This document shows positions 47,333-58,249 of a stretch of DNA of 64,000 nt, in pieces (position 1 is the stretch's first letter; each line of letters starts with the position of its first letter). Below the pieces are notes generated by a model. It saw only the letters and a list, made by a program, of their open reading frames with translations, was not told the origin of the DNA and made no database searches. This DNA comes from Gigaspora margarita (Eukaryota > Glomeromycota > Glomeromycetes > Diversisporales > Gigasporaceae). A program made the translations under genes and the position numbers. The stretch spans positions 25,465 to 89,464 of the forward strand of contig WTPW01002441.1 of the NCBI GenBank assembly GCA_009809945.1, written 5' to 3'.

Positions 47333-49370
47333 ATGAAAAGTAGTAATTTGGAGTATAGCGATCCAGAATATAGTGATCCAGAATTTTTAGTTTTTGAATT
47401 CGAGAATGATTATAAGAAAAACTTTAATAATGAAGAGATAGAACTTAATGAAGAAGAGGTTAGCCAGTTAATTTATGAATATAGTTCTTTTTATGATCTT
47501 CAATGGGATAATAAAGCATCTAGTGGTCAGTTACCATATTATTCTGGTGGTTCGAAATGTACTTAGCAATGCAAAAATAAAGGATTAAGAGAGCAGTACA
47601 AGGATCGATAAGTTTGGACAATTTTTTTAAACCAGTAAAAAAATTAGAAATAAAAAATGAAATGTCAGACTCAGATATAAGTGATTCAGATATAGGAAAT
47701 AATACTTCTATTTCAGAGCCATTAAACAAATTAAATAATAAACTCAAAGATATGAAAAATATGAATGCTTATGAATACCTTCATTTTCTGGCTGTGCATA
47801 AATACCTTACTGCAATCTTCAATCATAAAGAGCTATATTCTTGTATAGACTTAAGTTTTGAAATATCACAACAAGTCTTTCAACATGGTCCATGGATAGC
47901 ACGTCATATTCGTGAGTGGTTAAAAAGTTGGATTACAACTAAAACTTTATCTGTCTCTAAACAAGGGCAATGAAAATATACACAAATGCTTATTGATGAT
48001 GAGGATGTACAAAACTCTTGTTTGCATTTTATCATACTATAGGTGAAAGAATAACTGCTAAAAGGTTTCATAATTATGTTCAAAACAATATCTTACCACA
48101 TATTACTAGCTCTCGCACTTCAACTTCATTAGAAACAACTCAAACTTGGCTTCATCGTCTCAGTCTTGTATATAAACCACATCAGCAAAGTGTTTATTAA
48201 GATGGGCATGAATGTTCTGACATTGTACAATATTGTGCTGTATTTCTTAAAAAATGAAAGATCTTGAAACTTTAATACCACAATTTGTTGGTGACAATAT
48301 GAAAATAGTCATTAACCCTGAAATAAGTAAAAAAACCAAATTCATATTCTTGTTATTCATGATGAGTGTACATTCTATGCTAATGATAGTCATCCTTCAG
48401 TATGGGCTCCACTTGGTATGCTACTACTTTGCAAAAAAGGAATGGGTAAAGCACTTATGGTTACAGAAATTTTAACAGAGATTTGTAGTCATCTTACAAT
48501 TTCCTACAGAAATAAACAAATTAAACCTGCTACCAACATTCCCACAGGAAGCCCGTGTTATTATTAAACCTGAAAAAATGATGATAGCTGGTAGAATACT
48601 GCTGACCTCCTAACACAAGTAGTCAATAAAGCAATTCCTATTTTTGAAGCAACACACCCAAATTGTATTGGTGTCTTTGTATTTGACAATAGCACCAATT
48701 ATAGTGCTTTTGCAAATGATGCGTTATGTACTAAAAATATGAATCTTTATCCTAGTAGTAAACAGTCAAGATTATGTGATGGCTGGTTTATTAATGAGCA
48801 AGGTGAACAAGTTACTTAGCCAATGATTTTTCCCAAAGATCTTCCTTTGGATAATCCTTATTATATATTTAGTGATTAGCCAAAGGGTATTCAACAAGTA
48901 CTTTGTGAGCATAAACTATGGCCTTCTAGTGGTCTTGGATTAAAGTATGAAAATAACTATTATAATCAAAGTGTGCCTAATTGCTGTGCATATCACCTTT
49001 TATCTTCACAGCCTGATTTTACTATGCAAAAATCAGTATTAGAGGAAATTATAGTTGAACGAGGACATGTTTGTATATTTTATCCGAAGTTCACTATGAG
49101 CTAAATTTCATTGAATAATACTGGGTGCTGCAAAGCGTTATTCACAGGAACATTGTGATTATTCATGGGCTAGATTACAGGCTACTGTACCTGAAGTGCT
49201 TAATTCAGTATCACTTACAACTATATATCATTTTGCATAAAGGCATGGTGTTATATGGATGCCTATAGACGTGAACTTACTGGCCATGTAGCAGAATATG
49301 CTGTGCATAAATATCATTCTCATAGACATATACCTAATAAAATTAATTTAGAGTTAGGTTAGTAAATGCA
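47333..49370 (+). pseudogene. DDE superfamily transposase, decayed
   Basis: Reads through several frames with stops. An acidic N-terminus (SDPEYSDPEF; then SDSDISDSDIGN) is followed by YHTIGERITAKRFHNYVQNN and WLHRLSLVYKPHQQSVY-DGHE. DDE signatures follow: VIHDECTFYAND (first Asp, near 48355-48390), VFVFDNSTNYSAFANDAL (second Asp, near 48670-48725), and ERGHVCIFYPKF then ELNFIE-YW (third acidic residue, near 49060-49125), ending KYHSHRHIPNK. This is the order of the fungal DDE endonuclease family with YxxGHE and ELNxIE motifs. It mobilised the 7.5-kb element. At least six stops or frame breaks, so inactive. Confidence 0.75.
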
Positions 49371-50856
49371 TAGTATGAATCAAAAAATAGAAATTACTTA
49401 TTATTCATATAGTAATATTAAAAAAAAATGTACATTTTTGTTATATTGTATTTGGAGTAAGATTTATTGTTAAGAGGGGTATATCGATAATAGTGATACT
49501 GACTAAACATTTTATCATCCTATGTTTTGGGTTTTATCACATGAAATTGATTTTAGCATATATCATAGTCAAAACCATTAAAATAAAAAGAGATGTAACT
49601 AGCATACAATTATGCTATCGCTATTGTCAAATTACTTTTCTTAATTAATAAATCTAATTTTGGGTATTGGCCTTGTACAGAGGTATGGATATCTAAAATG
49701 TTGATGTAAACTTGGAAATGCTATATATCTATTCTATTCAATGCAAATATTATTGACAAAGAGAAGTGCCAATTGTAAGAAATCACATTTAATAATATAC
49801 TTGTATCATATCACCTGGTGCAATATTTGTCTGCATATATATTTAATGTATGTAAATAATTGAATATTTCGTTGTTTATTATATTTATTTAATAGGTTGA
49901 TATAAATCAGTTGCACTCTAAACTTATAATAATTGTTATACAAACTAAACAATTATGCCTGTGAATTGAGGCCTGACTATGCAAAGTTGTAGAAACTATT
50001 TCAGCTCGATAGTATTTCAGCACTGATTTTTAATATGAGAGCTGCAATATTTTAGAGCTTTCATATCAAAACTCAATGCCAAAATATATTCGTCAAAACT
50101 GAAATAGCATTATAACATGTATAAGTCTAACAATTTCAAAGCTTACTTTAAATTTTATATTTTTCCCACTCCTGGTTTGTGCAATGCAGTTGTGCAGTTA
50201 TCAAATACAAATGCACATATGTACGTACATGATCACTAAACAGGTAACTATATAACACCAATAGTGAGATGATTTATTTGGGATATGACAGCAAATAATT
50301 TTAGGCTGAAGGTGGTTTTATTAAAATTTGCAGAATCATAATTAAGAAGTGCATAACTGACTGTGTTGGCCAGAATGGCAACAATATCCTGCAGGAAGAA
50401 TTTAACAACACGTAAAAATTTTAAACCAAAATCAAAAAATGTTTGTGGAAATATGAAATTTGAAATGTTGAATATTCTTAATGAAGTCTTAGAGATTGAG
50501 AATGATAATAGTTAGCTTTAAAAAAACCCCTATTCAATAAATATTAAGCACTAATATTAAGTAAATATATATGACTAAATAAACTATTCTATTTATCACA
50601 AGTATAAAGCTTATCTGTTTTAATATCATACTATCATACTTTCTAATTCTTTTTGGGAAACATGCAGATCATTAATAGAATTTCCCTGGTTACAAATTTT
50701 TATATCTAGCCAAATCTAAATTTGGCGCATCTTGGATATATCTAGCCAAATTTGGTGCACCTTGAATATATCTAGCCAAATTTGGCACATTTGATGAGAA
50801 GTGACTTGGAGCACCATATGAAGAAAGTTAGTAATATGGTGTTGAAGTTGAATGTT

Positions 50857-51042
50857 TCAGATATTATGGATATTATAAAGATGGTGGTTAAGCATAGTGC
50901 TATTAGGAATAGACCGTGATAAATTTGCTTTGTGCTTGGCTACTGTTAAATATTTAGCTAAAATTTTAGTGCATATCGTATGTGGAAGTACTATATTATG
51001 AATTCTATATTCAAGTGTTGGGATAATTACAGTATTAAAATA
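50857..51042 (-). pseudogene. LINE segment after the RT domain
   Basis: Minus-strand frame with NTVIIPTLEYRI and LAKYLTVAKHKANLSR, typical of the region just after the RT thumb in LINEs. It continues across the DDE transposon into TTTHIRLQQLQNNLW at about 43215-43265 and LCWQDLSPRLHQIPKGRQP at about 42910-42970, so all are one protein split by insertions. Confidence 0.65.
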
Positions 51043-52476
51043 GGGGATCAATTTTCATACCCCCTACATTTAATATTCATACCCCCCTGCAAATTTAACT
51101 TTTTTTAAAAATTTGAGTGTAGATATCTTGGTAACTACCAAATCAAATTTAGTAAACTTTTTTTTCTTTAAATTCTATAGTTTTATAGAATTCAGATAAA
51201 AAAAAGTTTATTGAATTTGGTCCAGTAGTTGCTAAGATATCTTTGCTCAAAGTCTGAAAAAAATCAAAATATCTATCAAAACAAACTATACAAAATTTTT
51301 TTTAAACTTTGAGCGAAGATATCTCTGCAACTACTAAGCCAAATTCAATGAAATTTTTTTTGTTTGAATTTATGAATCTTTAGAATTAAAATAAAAAAAA
51401 ATTATAGAATTTGACTTAATAGTTATAGAGTTATCTTCACCCAAATTTTAAAAAAATCAAAACATCTATCAAAACATTTGATAGACGTTTTAATTTTTTT
51501 TTAACTTAGAGTGAAGATACCTTAGTAACTACCAAATCAAATTTAGTAAACTTTTTTTTCTTTAAATTCTATAGATTTATAGAATTCAGATAAAAAAAAG
51601 TTTATTGAATTTGGTCCAGTAGTTGCTAAGATATTTTTGCTCAAAGTTTGAAAAAAATCAAAAAGTCTATCAAAACAAACTATACAAAATTTTCTTAAAC
51701 TTTGAGCGAAAATATCTCTGCAACTACTAAGCCAAATTCAATGACCTTTTTTTGTTTGAATGTGATAAGTCTATAGAATTAAAATAAAAAAAATCATAGT
51801 GTTTAACTCAATAGTTACAGAGTTATCTTCATCTAAAGTTTAAAAAAAAACAAAACGTCTCAAATGTTTTGATAGATGTTTTGGATTTTTTTTAAAATTT
51901 GAGTGAAGAAAACTCTGTAACTATTAAGTTAAATACTATGAATTTTTCTTTATTTTAATTCTATAAATTCATCAAATTCAAACAAAAAAAAGTTCATTAA
52001 ATTTGGCTTAGTAGTTGCAGAGATATCTTCGCTCAAAGTTTAAAGAAAATTTTGTATAGTTTGTTTTGATAGACGTTTTGATTTTTTTTTTAAAATTTGG
52101 TTGAAAATAATTCTGTAACTATTAAGTCAAATTCTATAAACTTTTTTTATTTTAAAATCTATAGATTCATGCAATTCAAACAAAAAAAAGTTCATTGAAT
52201 TTGGGTTAGTAGTTGCAGAGATATCTTCGCTCAAAGTTTAAAGAAAATTTTGTATAGTTTGTTTTGATAGATGTTTTGATTTTTTTCAAACTTTGAGCAA
52301 AGATATTTTAGCAACTACTGGACCAAAGTCAATAAACTTTTTTTTATATAAATTCTATAAATCTATAGAATTTAAAGAAAAAAAGTTTACTAAATTTGAT
52401 TTGGTAGTTACTAAGATATCTTCACTCAAATTTTTTAAAAAAGTTAAATCTGCAGGGGGTATGAAAATTGATCCCC
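51043..52476. mobile_element. 1.4-kb hairpin-array element with perfect 8-bp TSD
   Basis: Ends GGGGATCAATTTTCATACCC on both strands, then ~50 more matching bases. TTAAAATA flanks both sides exactly (51035-51042 and 52477-52484), so hAT-type. The interior is a run of GATATC-edged hairpin units (TAGTTGC(A/T)(A/G)AGATATCTT, TTCATTGAATTTGG, tip TCTATAGATTTATAGA), separated by AAATCAAAA(C/T)(G/A)TCTATCAAAA linkers in alternating orientation. Non-coding. Confidence 0.9.
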
Positions 52477-52489
52477 TTAAAATAACATA

Positions 52490-53820
52490 TAATTTGTTTG
52501 TCTGTAATTTTTTTGGTACTGGCAATATTAACTAATTGAAAAATCTTTTCTTGAATAAGTTGGATTTGTTTAGATATTTTGTTATCTAAAGTAAACCAAC
52601 ATTTCAAAAATTTGAATAGTTGGTTTTTAGGAATTCTTGGTATATTACAGTTAAGTAAAGAGATATTGTAATTGGAGTTATTATTGGTAACAAATAAGGA
52701 TTTATGGGATTGACTTGTATATCTGCTATTTGGTAAAATGAGATAGCTATATTAATAATTTGTTCCAATTCTAGGCAATCCATAAAGTATCATCCATATA
52801 AGCCAAAACTGATAAAGAAATATGAAGTTTTTTGGTAGTTAAATATGGTGTACAAAGGCTTGTTTGCCAAAATGTAGTAAGTGTATAGCTAGTAAAATGT
52901 GAGAATATATAATGAATAAGAGGATCATAATAAATTCTCCAAAAGAGAGGAGTTATTGTTTTTTCTTGGTCTATACCATTTTTAACTAAGTAAAAATTGG
53001 TTAGCTCAAGATTAGTAATAACTCTATTATGTTAGTCAAATAAAAAGTTAGTAAGTATATTGATAAGTTGAGTAGGCATTTGAATTCTAGCCAAAGATTT
53101 ATAGAAAAGATCGAAGTTAACAGAGTTATAAGCTTTGCTCATATTCTGTGATATGAGCCAAAGTTGAGAACTGTTACATGATGCATCCTCAATAATATTA
53201 TTAAGTATATGAATAGGAATTGAAGTACTATTGCTCGGAAGAGCAATAAGTTGTAAGATAATAAAATTTTGTGTTGTGTAAAGTATGATTAAGATAATTA
53301 GTAAGGAGTTTGGTGTAAAGTTTTTTAATATGTTCTAGAAGACTAATGGGTCATGTATTTGAAAGATCACCATCAAAAATTGGTTTTTAGAAATAGGAAA
53401 AATTCTTTCTTCTTTCCATTGTTTAGATATAGACTGTTGTATAAAACATCTATTAAAGAGGGCTGTAATAGCTTGNAGAAAAGAGAATCCTGTATGCTTA
53501 ATCATTTTATAACTAATTCCAGATGGTCCACAGGCTTTGTTATTAGGAAGATGGTGAAGTGTAGTAAAGACTTCATCTAATGTAAATTCTTCTAAAATGT
53601 TGTTGTACCAATCAATATTAATGTTAGATTTAGGGTTATATTCAGCTTTCCAATAAGTATTATAAAGGTCATAGTCAATATTATGAGTATGGGTCCATTG
53701 ATCAAAATGGTTACGAATATGGTCCTTAATAATATGAGGTTTTGTAATAGTGCTTGTATCTGTATTAATATTATTGAATTTAACTGGATCTTTATAGCAA
53801 TTAAGAATACTATTAATCAT
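52490..53820 (-). pseudogene. LINE reverse transcriptase domain
   Basis: From the 5' side: FTLDEVFTTLHHLPNNKACG and PSGISYKMIKHTG (RT motifs 0-1), ALFNRCF...KQWKEERIFPISKN (motif 2), WLISQNMSKAYNSVNFD (motif A), LFWRIYYDPLIH (B region), SVLAYMDDTLWIA (motif C; Y-M-D-D at 52789-52800). In motif A both expected Asp residues read Asn. Stops follow NFLFD and WIA, and one N base lies at 53476. Confidence 0.85.
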
Positions 53821-54411
53821 TAAAGTTGGGTTGGTAGCAAGTTTGTTGCATCTTTTAGAAATAGCATTATTAATTTGTTGTCTTATTTCTTTAGTATTTT
53901 AATATTACGAGCATGAAATAATGCTTTCTATTCAAGATTTGTAGTAGAAATCTAGTTGGGTAATAGGTTATGTATAGTTGGTAATAATGGGATATTAACT
54001 TGGTGCTGAGTATTAATATATTTATGTTTTGGTTGAGATATAATGAAATAGAAGTTTGATTTTTGATTACAATCTTGATTTGTCTAATAATATTGCTAAG
54101 TTTTTTGAGATTGTAGTGAAGTTTATTTGCTTTGAATAAGAAATTGTATTGAAATTGTGAACTTTAAATTTTTTGTAGCGAATATGTTAAAGTGCAGCAT
54201 TAATTATACTTGTTTGAATTTTGTGCAAGTTGTTTCAAGTGATTCTGTAGTATTTGTTGATAGTGGAGTATGGTTTAGAGTCAAATTTTGGGTTACTTGA
54301 TCTGAAAAATTTTGCCATTGTTCAGAATTTATAGACTTGTAGTCAAAGACTTTTCTATGAGTTTTNGTACTATATCTTNTGNTTTTAAAAANAGCATATG
54401 GAAATNACCAT

Positions 54412-55075
54412 CTTGATATTAGAATAGTATGATCACTATTAGTACTTGTGTTAGATTGATCAGTTTCAAATTTAGAAAGATATCTTAGAATAGGATTATG
54501 TGCCCAAATATAATCAATAGTGCTTTGGTATCTGCTACTTTCAAAGTTGGTAAGGATGATTGTGTATATTCTGCAAGATTATACATGTTATTAAATGAAG
54601 GAATTGGAGTAATTTGTATTTAATTGCTGATGATATATTATTTTGAGATGTATTAAAGTCTCCTATAATAATTGGTTGGATATTATTGTTAAGAGATTGG
54701 TTTATCCATTAAATAACATTATTTGTATATCTAGACAAGTTGTAAATGATCTGAAGGTAAGTAAACTGATATAATTCTAAATTTAAAGCCATATTTAAAG
54801 AAGAGGTTAATAGTAACTGCATATCCAGAATAGGTAAGAATATTATGAATATGTGGTTTAAGTATGTTAGAAATCATGATTGCAGTGCCTGCTTTGGAGC
54901 TATTAGTACTTCCAAAAGTATGAGAATTGTGAAGATTTAATAAAGTAGGTAGAGGAGTTATTAAAAGATATTTTAGTTTCAGTAATGCAACTAATCTGAA
55001 TATTATATGAGAGACAATAATGTTCACACATTAGCTTTTTGAGATTGTTGTTATATTCTTGAACATTATGTGTGC
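54412..55075 (-). pseudogene. LINE apurinic-type endonuclease domain
   Basis: Motifs in family order: ITETK (near 54967-54987), KAGTAIMISN, FKFRIISVYLPSD, PIIIGDFN (near 54648-54668), then TIDYIW (near 54503-54518) and SDHTILISRW (near 54412-54435). Several frame changes join them. It is interrupted upstream by the hAT element at 55084-55532. Confidence 0.75.
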
Positions 55076-55083
55076 ATATTGAT

Positions 55084-55532
55084 TAGGGATATTATAGTCC
55101 AGCAAGGACCGCAGTCTGAACCAGTCTTTTGAACTGGTCTAAGCAGCCACGGTCCATAAATTGGGACCAGTCCAAATCGGTTTGTTCATAAAAAAAAAAA
55201 AAGTAAAAATTTAAAAAAAGTGGGTTAAAAAAAGAAAGAAAGGCAAATTAAAAAAAATTGCTTTAGGAAAAAAAAGAAAAAAAAGACAAAAAAAAACCAG
55301 CATCAATTTTGATCAGCTTGTTATCAAGTTTTGATTATGAAACATTTGTCGTGTGTGTTATGATAATCAAAATTCTCCAATTCTATTGGCTGCAGGTAGA
55401 CCGGTCTTTGAACTGGACTAAACTAGAACTGGTCCATGGACCAGTTTATAAAATTTGGTCCAGTTTGTGGTCCGCTGCTCAGACCCAGTTTTTTGAACTG
55501 AGACCAGACCAGGATGGACCGTAACATCCCTA
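55084..55532. mobile_element. hAT-type MITE in the LINE
   Basis: Ends TAGGGATATTATAGTCCAGC and complement TAGGGATGTTACGGTCCATC. Flanks ATATTGAT (55076-55083) and ATATGGAT (55533-55540) match 7/8. Internal inverted copies of GAACTGGTC/GACCAGTC. A-rich middle. Non-coding. Confidence 0.85.
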
Positions 55533-55758
55533 ATATGGATAGATTGAGAAGAGAAATCTGATCTTGAACTTGCTTTAAGTTAGAATTACTACTTGTAGAT
55601 ATAGCTCTTGGTATTGAATAACTTGATTTGAGTAGAACATTATTAAAAAAACTAAAATCCTCAAAAGGTACAAAGAAGTGATTAGGTAGAAAATAAATGT
55701 GTGCTTCTAGAAAATAATAGTCAATTTTACTATATTTAATAGAAATTCTGATATACTG

Positions 55759-56214
55759 TTATGAATAGAACATTGGATATTCATCTTGTAAATAGGTTAA
55801 AAAGGAGCCAACAGTTTGTAGTAAAAGTAAAGATTGTAATTTGTGATAGTATAAGAATTTGTTGTAGCATGTTGATAGCTTATAAATCTCTGATGAATTT
55901 GAATAGAAGTTAGTGTTTGTTTCTTCTATAGTATTAGTATGTATAGTTGATATATTNAGTTTGTTGTCAGATTCATCTGGTAACAATTTGTATTCATTGT
56001 ATATCTCTTGTTCTACAGTGTAAATAGAGCTATATTGTTGTATAGGTAATAATAGATGTGTATGATATTGGAGTAGTACTTTAGTGTAATATAATGATAT
56101 AGTATCTGAAGTACTAGGATTAGTTTCTGTAGAGGCGCTCACCATTTCAAGCTTGGTTTTCACAGCTGTGCAGGATACTATAGCCTGTCCTGTACATTGG
56201 GTCTGGTCTAGCAT
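55759..56214 (-). pseudogene. LINE N-terminal region (5' truncated)
   Basis: 151-residue minus-strand frame, Ser/Thr/Tyr-rich, with no zinc knuckle seen. It begins MLDQTQCTGQAIVSCTAVKT, but its ATG uses two TSD bases at 56213-56214, so this is not the native start. One N base lies inside. It is followed by about 220 bases leading to the hAT insertion and then the endonuclease. Confidence 0.55.
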
Positions 56215-57165
56215 AAATTTTATTATAGTTAATTTTTAAAAAATTAGTTATTTATACTCAAGCTTTGATGATTGATATTTCAATAACTAGTAATTTAATT
56301 CTGCAAATTTTTATATTATAAATATTATTGATATTTTTCTATAATATATTAAAATTTTAGATGATTTGGTCTAGTAATTCTCAAGTAATCGCTTGTATAT
56401 GATAGTTAATTTTTTTTATAAAAATTAACTATTGTATACAAATGATTACTCGAGAATTTCAAAACTAAATTGGCTGAAATTTTTATATATTATAGATGAA
56501 TATCGACACTATCTATAACAAAATTTTAAGATAACTTGGATTACTATTTATCAAGATATTAAATATCAAATTTTGAGTAAAAATAGCAAATTTTTTTAAT
56601 AATATTGCTTATGTAGGCTAGTGATCGATCATATGATTGTCATAAATTATGATCAATCATATGGTCATGACTAATTATATGTAAAGACCAATCAAAATAC
56701 TATAATTGATTATAAATTGATTGCCTTTGTATATGATCAATCAATGATCGTTCACTTGATATTTGACCGATTTTGCTCTAATCAAATTTGTCCATATTTA
56801 ATAAAAATATCAAATTTGGCCATATATAATGAAATTATCAAATTTGGCCATATATAAATGAAAATACCAAATTTGTCTACATATAATAAAAAAATATCAA
56901 ATTTGTCTGCATATAATAAAAATATCAAATTTGGGTGTATTATGTAAATTTCAGATTTGGTCGCTAAAAAATTTCATTTGTCAGGACTAGATTGTTTGAA
57001 CTGTACAATATTTTCTTCTTGATTTTTACTTTTTTATATGTTAATTTTACTGGAGAATATCAAAAAAAGGAAAGAGATAATAGTAACTAAAAAATTAACT
57101 TCAAATAGCCCAAGCAAAATTACTTTTTCTACATTTTTAATTAATCTACCAAGGTAGGTTTAGAC

Positions 57166-57352
57166 TAGAGTTAACACCTCTATCCGGATTTATATATCTG
57201 GATATATACTATATCATGTGATATAGCATGACACAGTGTTTTTATATCCAGATATAAATAAATCCAGATTTAAATTTAAATCCAGATATATACTATAATA
57301 AAACTGGATGAATCTGGATATAAAAAATATATCCGAAAAGTTATTAACTCTA
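57166..57352. mobile_element. 187-bp hAT-type MITE made of ATCCGGATATA words
   Basis: Ends TAGAGTTAACACC and complement TAGAGTTAATAAC. GTTTAGAC flanks both sides exactly (57158-57165 and 57353-57360). The interior repeats ATATCCAGATATA / TATATCTGGAT in both directions. Confidence 0.9.
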
Positions 57353-57360
57353 GTTTAGAC

Positions 57361-58249
57361 TGCTATTTTTTTGGAGTTTCAAGATGTTTACTTCTTATTC
57401 TTATTTGCTTCACCAAAATTATCAAAATCTTAATTTGATTGGTCAGGTATTACATGATTTTGCGCTGCTTTAGATGACCTATATATAGAGTTATATACAT
57501 ATATATGTATGTATATACATTAGCTATTTTATAAAAACTAATATATACTAATAATATTATATATAAAGTAACAAATTAAATTTATATTGAATTTATTTTC
57601 TAAATAATAATATTATATTTTATATTTTATTTATTTTTCTAGTAATATTAATTGAAAAATTAACTTCAAATAGCCTAATTGGCACAATTAGAATTAAAAA
57701 AATTAAAAAATTGGGTTAGCAGGTTATATAAAACAAAAACTTAACTATGTATTCAGTTAGATAAGACCAACTGGATTCTATATTTTATATTCCTCTTAGT
57801 GCCTCCTTTTTCTTATAGTAAAAAAAAATTTAGATAAATATACTTAATGATATAGGATATTTTGAAAAATATTTTATACAGTTATAAAACAATTTAGAAA
57901 TTTTTTTTAAAAAATTTTACTATATGAACCACATTTCTCTCTCTTCTCTCTTCCAGTAAGAAGAGGAGAATAATGTAAACTACAGAATCTGGTTGGTCTG
58001 GCCTTAATATAACCTTCACAGGCTCTCAGGAGGGGAGAAAGATAAAGTAAAATAAACTTAACATATAAAACAAACTAGTGCGATGGGTGGCGCATTCGCG
58101 CCACCCATCTTTTAAGATTGATGAAAAAATATATTAACGACATTTTATTTTTTGATTTCTTGCGTAAAATGAAATTAAACTTGCATAGCTTTTTGATACG
58201 AACATTATTTTATTAATTTAAAAAAATTCAACTGATCGACTCATGTTTT
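57361..58249. other. AT-rich lead-in to the tandem array
   Basis: TATATACATATATATG repeats near 57490-57520, CTCTCTTCTC near 57940-57955, and the GC hairpin at 58082-58109. No gene. Confidence 0.4.
58082..58109. repeat. Perfect 12-bp GC-rich hairpin
   Basis: GATGGGTGGCGC-ATTC-GCGCCACCCATC, followed by TTTTAAG. The most stable short fold noticed in the window. It could be the terminal hairpin of a rolling-circle element, but no CTRR end was seen. Confidence 0.8.

Larger units (their letters stand above)
43289..50815. mobile_element. 7.5-kb DDE DNA transposon inserted in the LINE
   Basis: Inverted ends GTGCTCCAAGTCACTTCTCA (left) and the same preceded by one G (right complement), ~26 bp in all. 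ATA flanks both sides (43286-43288 and 50816-50818), a probable 3-bp TSD. Inside the right end TATATCTAGCCAAATTTGG occurs as tandem copies. It carries the transposase pseudogene at 47333-49370. LINE-type minus-strand reading resumes outside both ends. Confidence 0.85.
40120..56212 (-). mobile_element. LINE retrotransposon (endonuclease-RT-RNase H), degenerate, with four insertions
   Basis: ATAAATTTT at 40111-40119 and 56213-56221 is the TSD. The minus-strand 3' end is A-rich (40120-40142). Order from its 5' side: N-terminal region, apurinic-type endonuclease, reverse transcriptase with YMDD, a long connecting region, RNase H, C-terminal tail. Removing the insertions at 40888-41504, 43289-50815, 51043-52476 and 55084-55532 with their TSD copies leaves about 6.0 kb. 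In-frame stops and lost catalytic residues show it is dead. The ATG at 56214 is partly formed by the TSD, so the 5' end is probably truncated. Confidence 0.85.
39255..57000. mobile_element. Foldback element split by a LINE and its passengers
   Basis: The left end (CAAACAACCTAGTCCTGAC at ~39257) and right-end complement (CAAACAATCTAGTCCTGAC at ~57000) match, and both continue ACAAAT(A/G)AAATT. Each arm then has tandem AAATTTGGC-TATATATA words (39475-39665; 56785-56945), ATTGATTATA words, and a ~310-bp internal hairpin (39795-40105; 56262-56578) bounded by TACTCAAAATTTGATGAT-like sequence. The LINE (40120-56212) sits between the arms. No host TSD was found. Confidence 0.7.
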
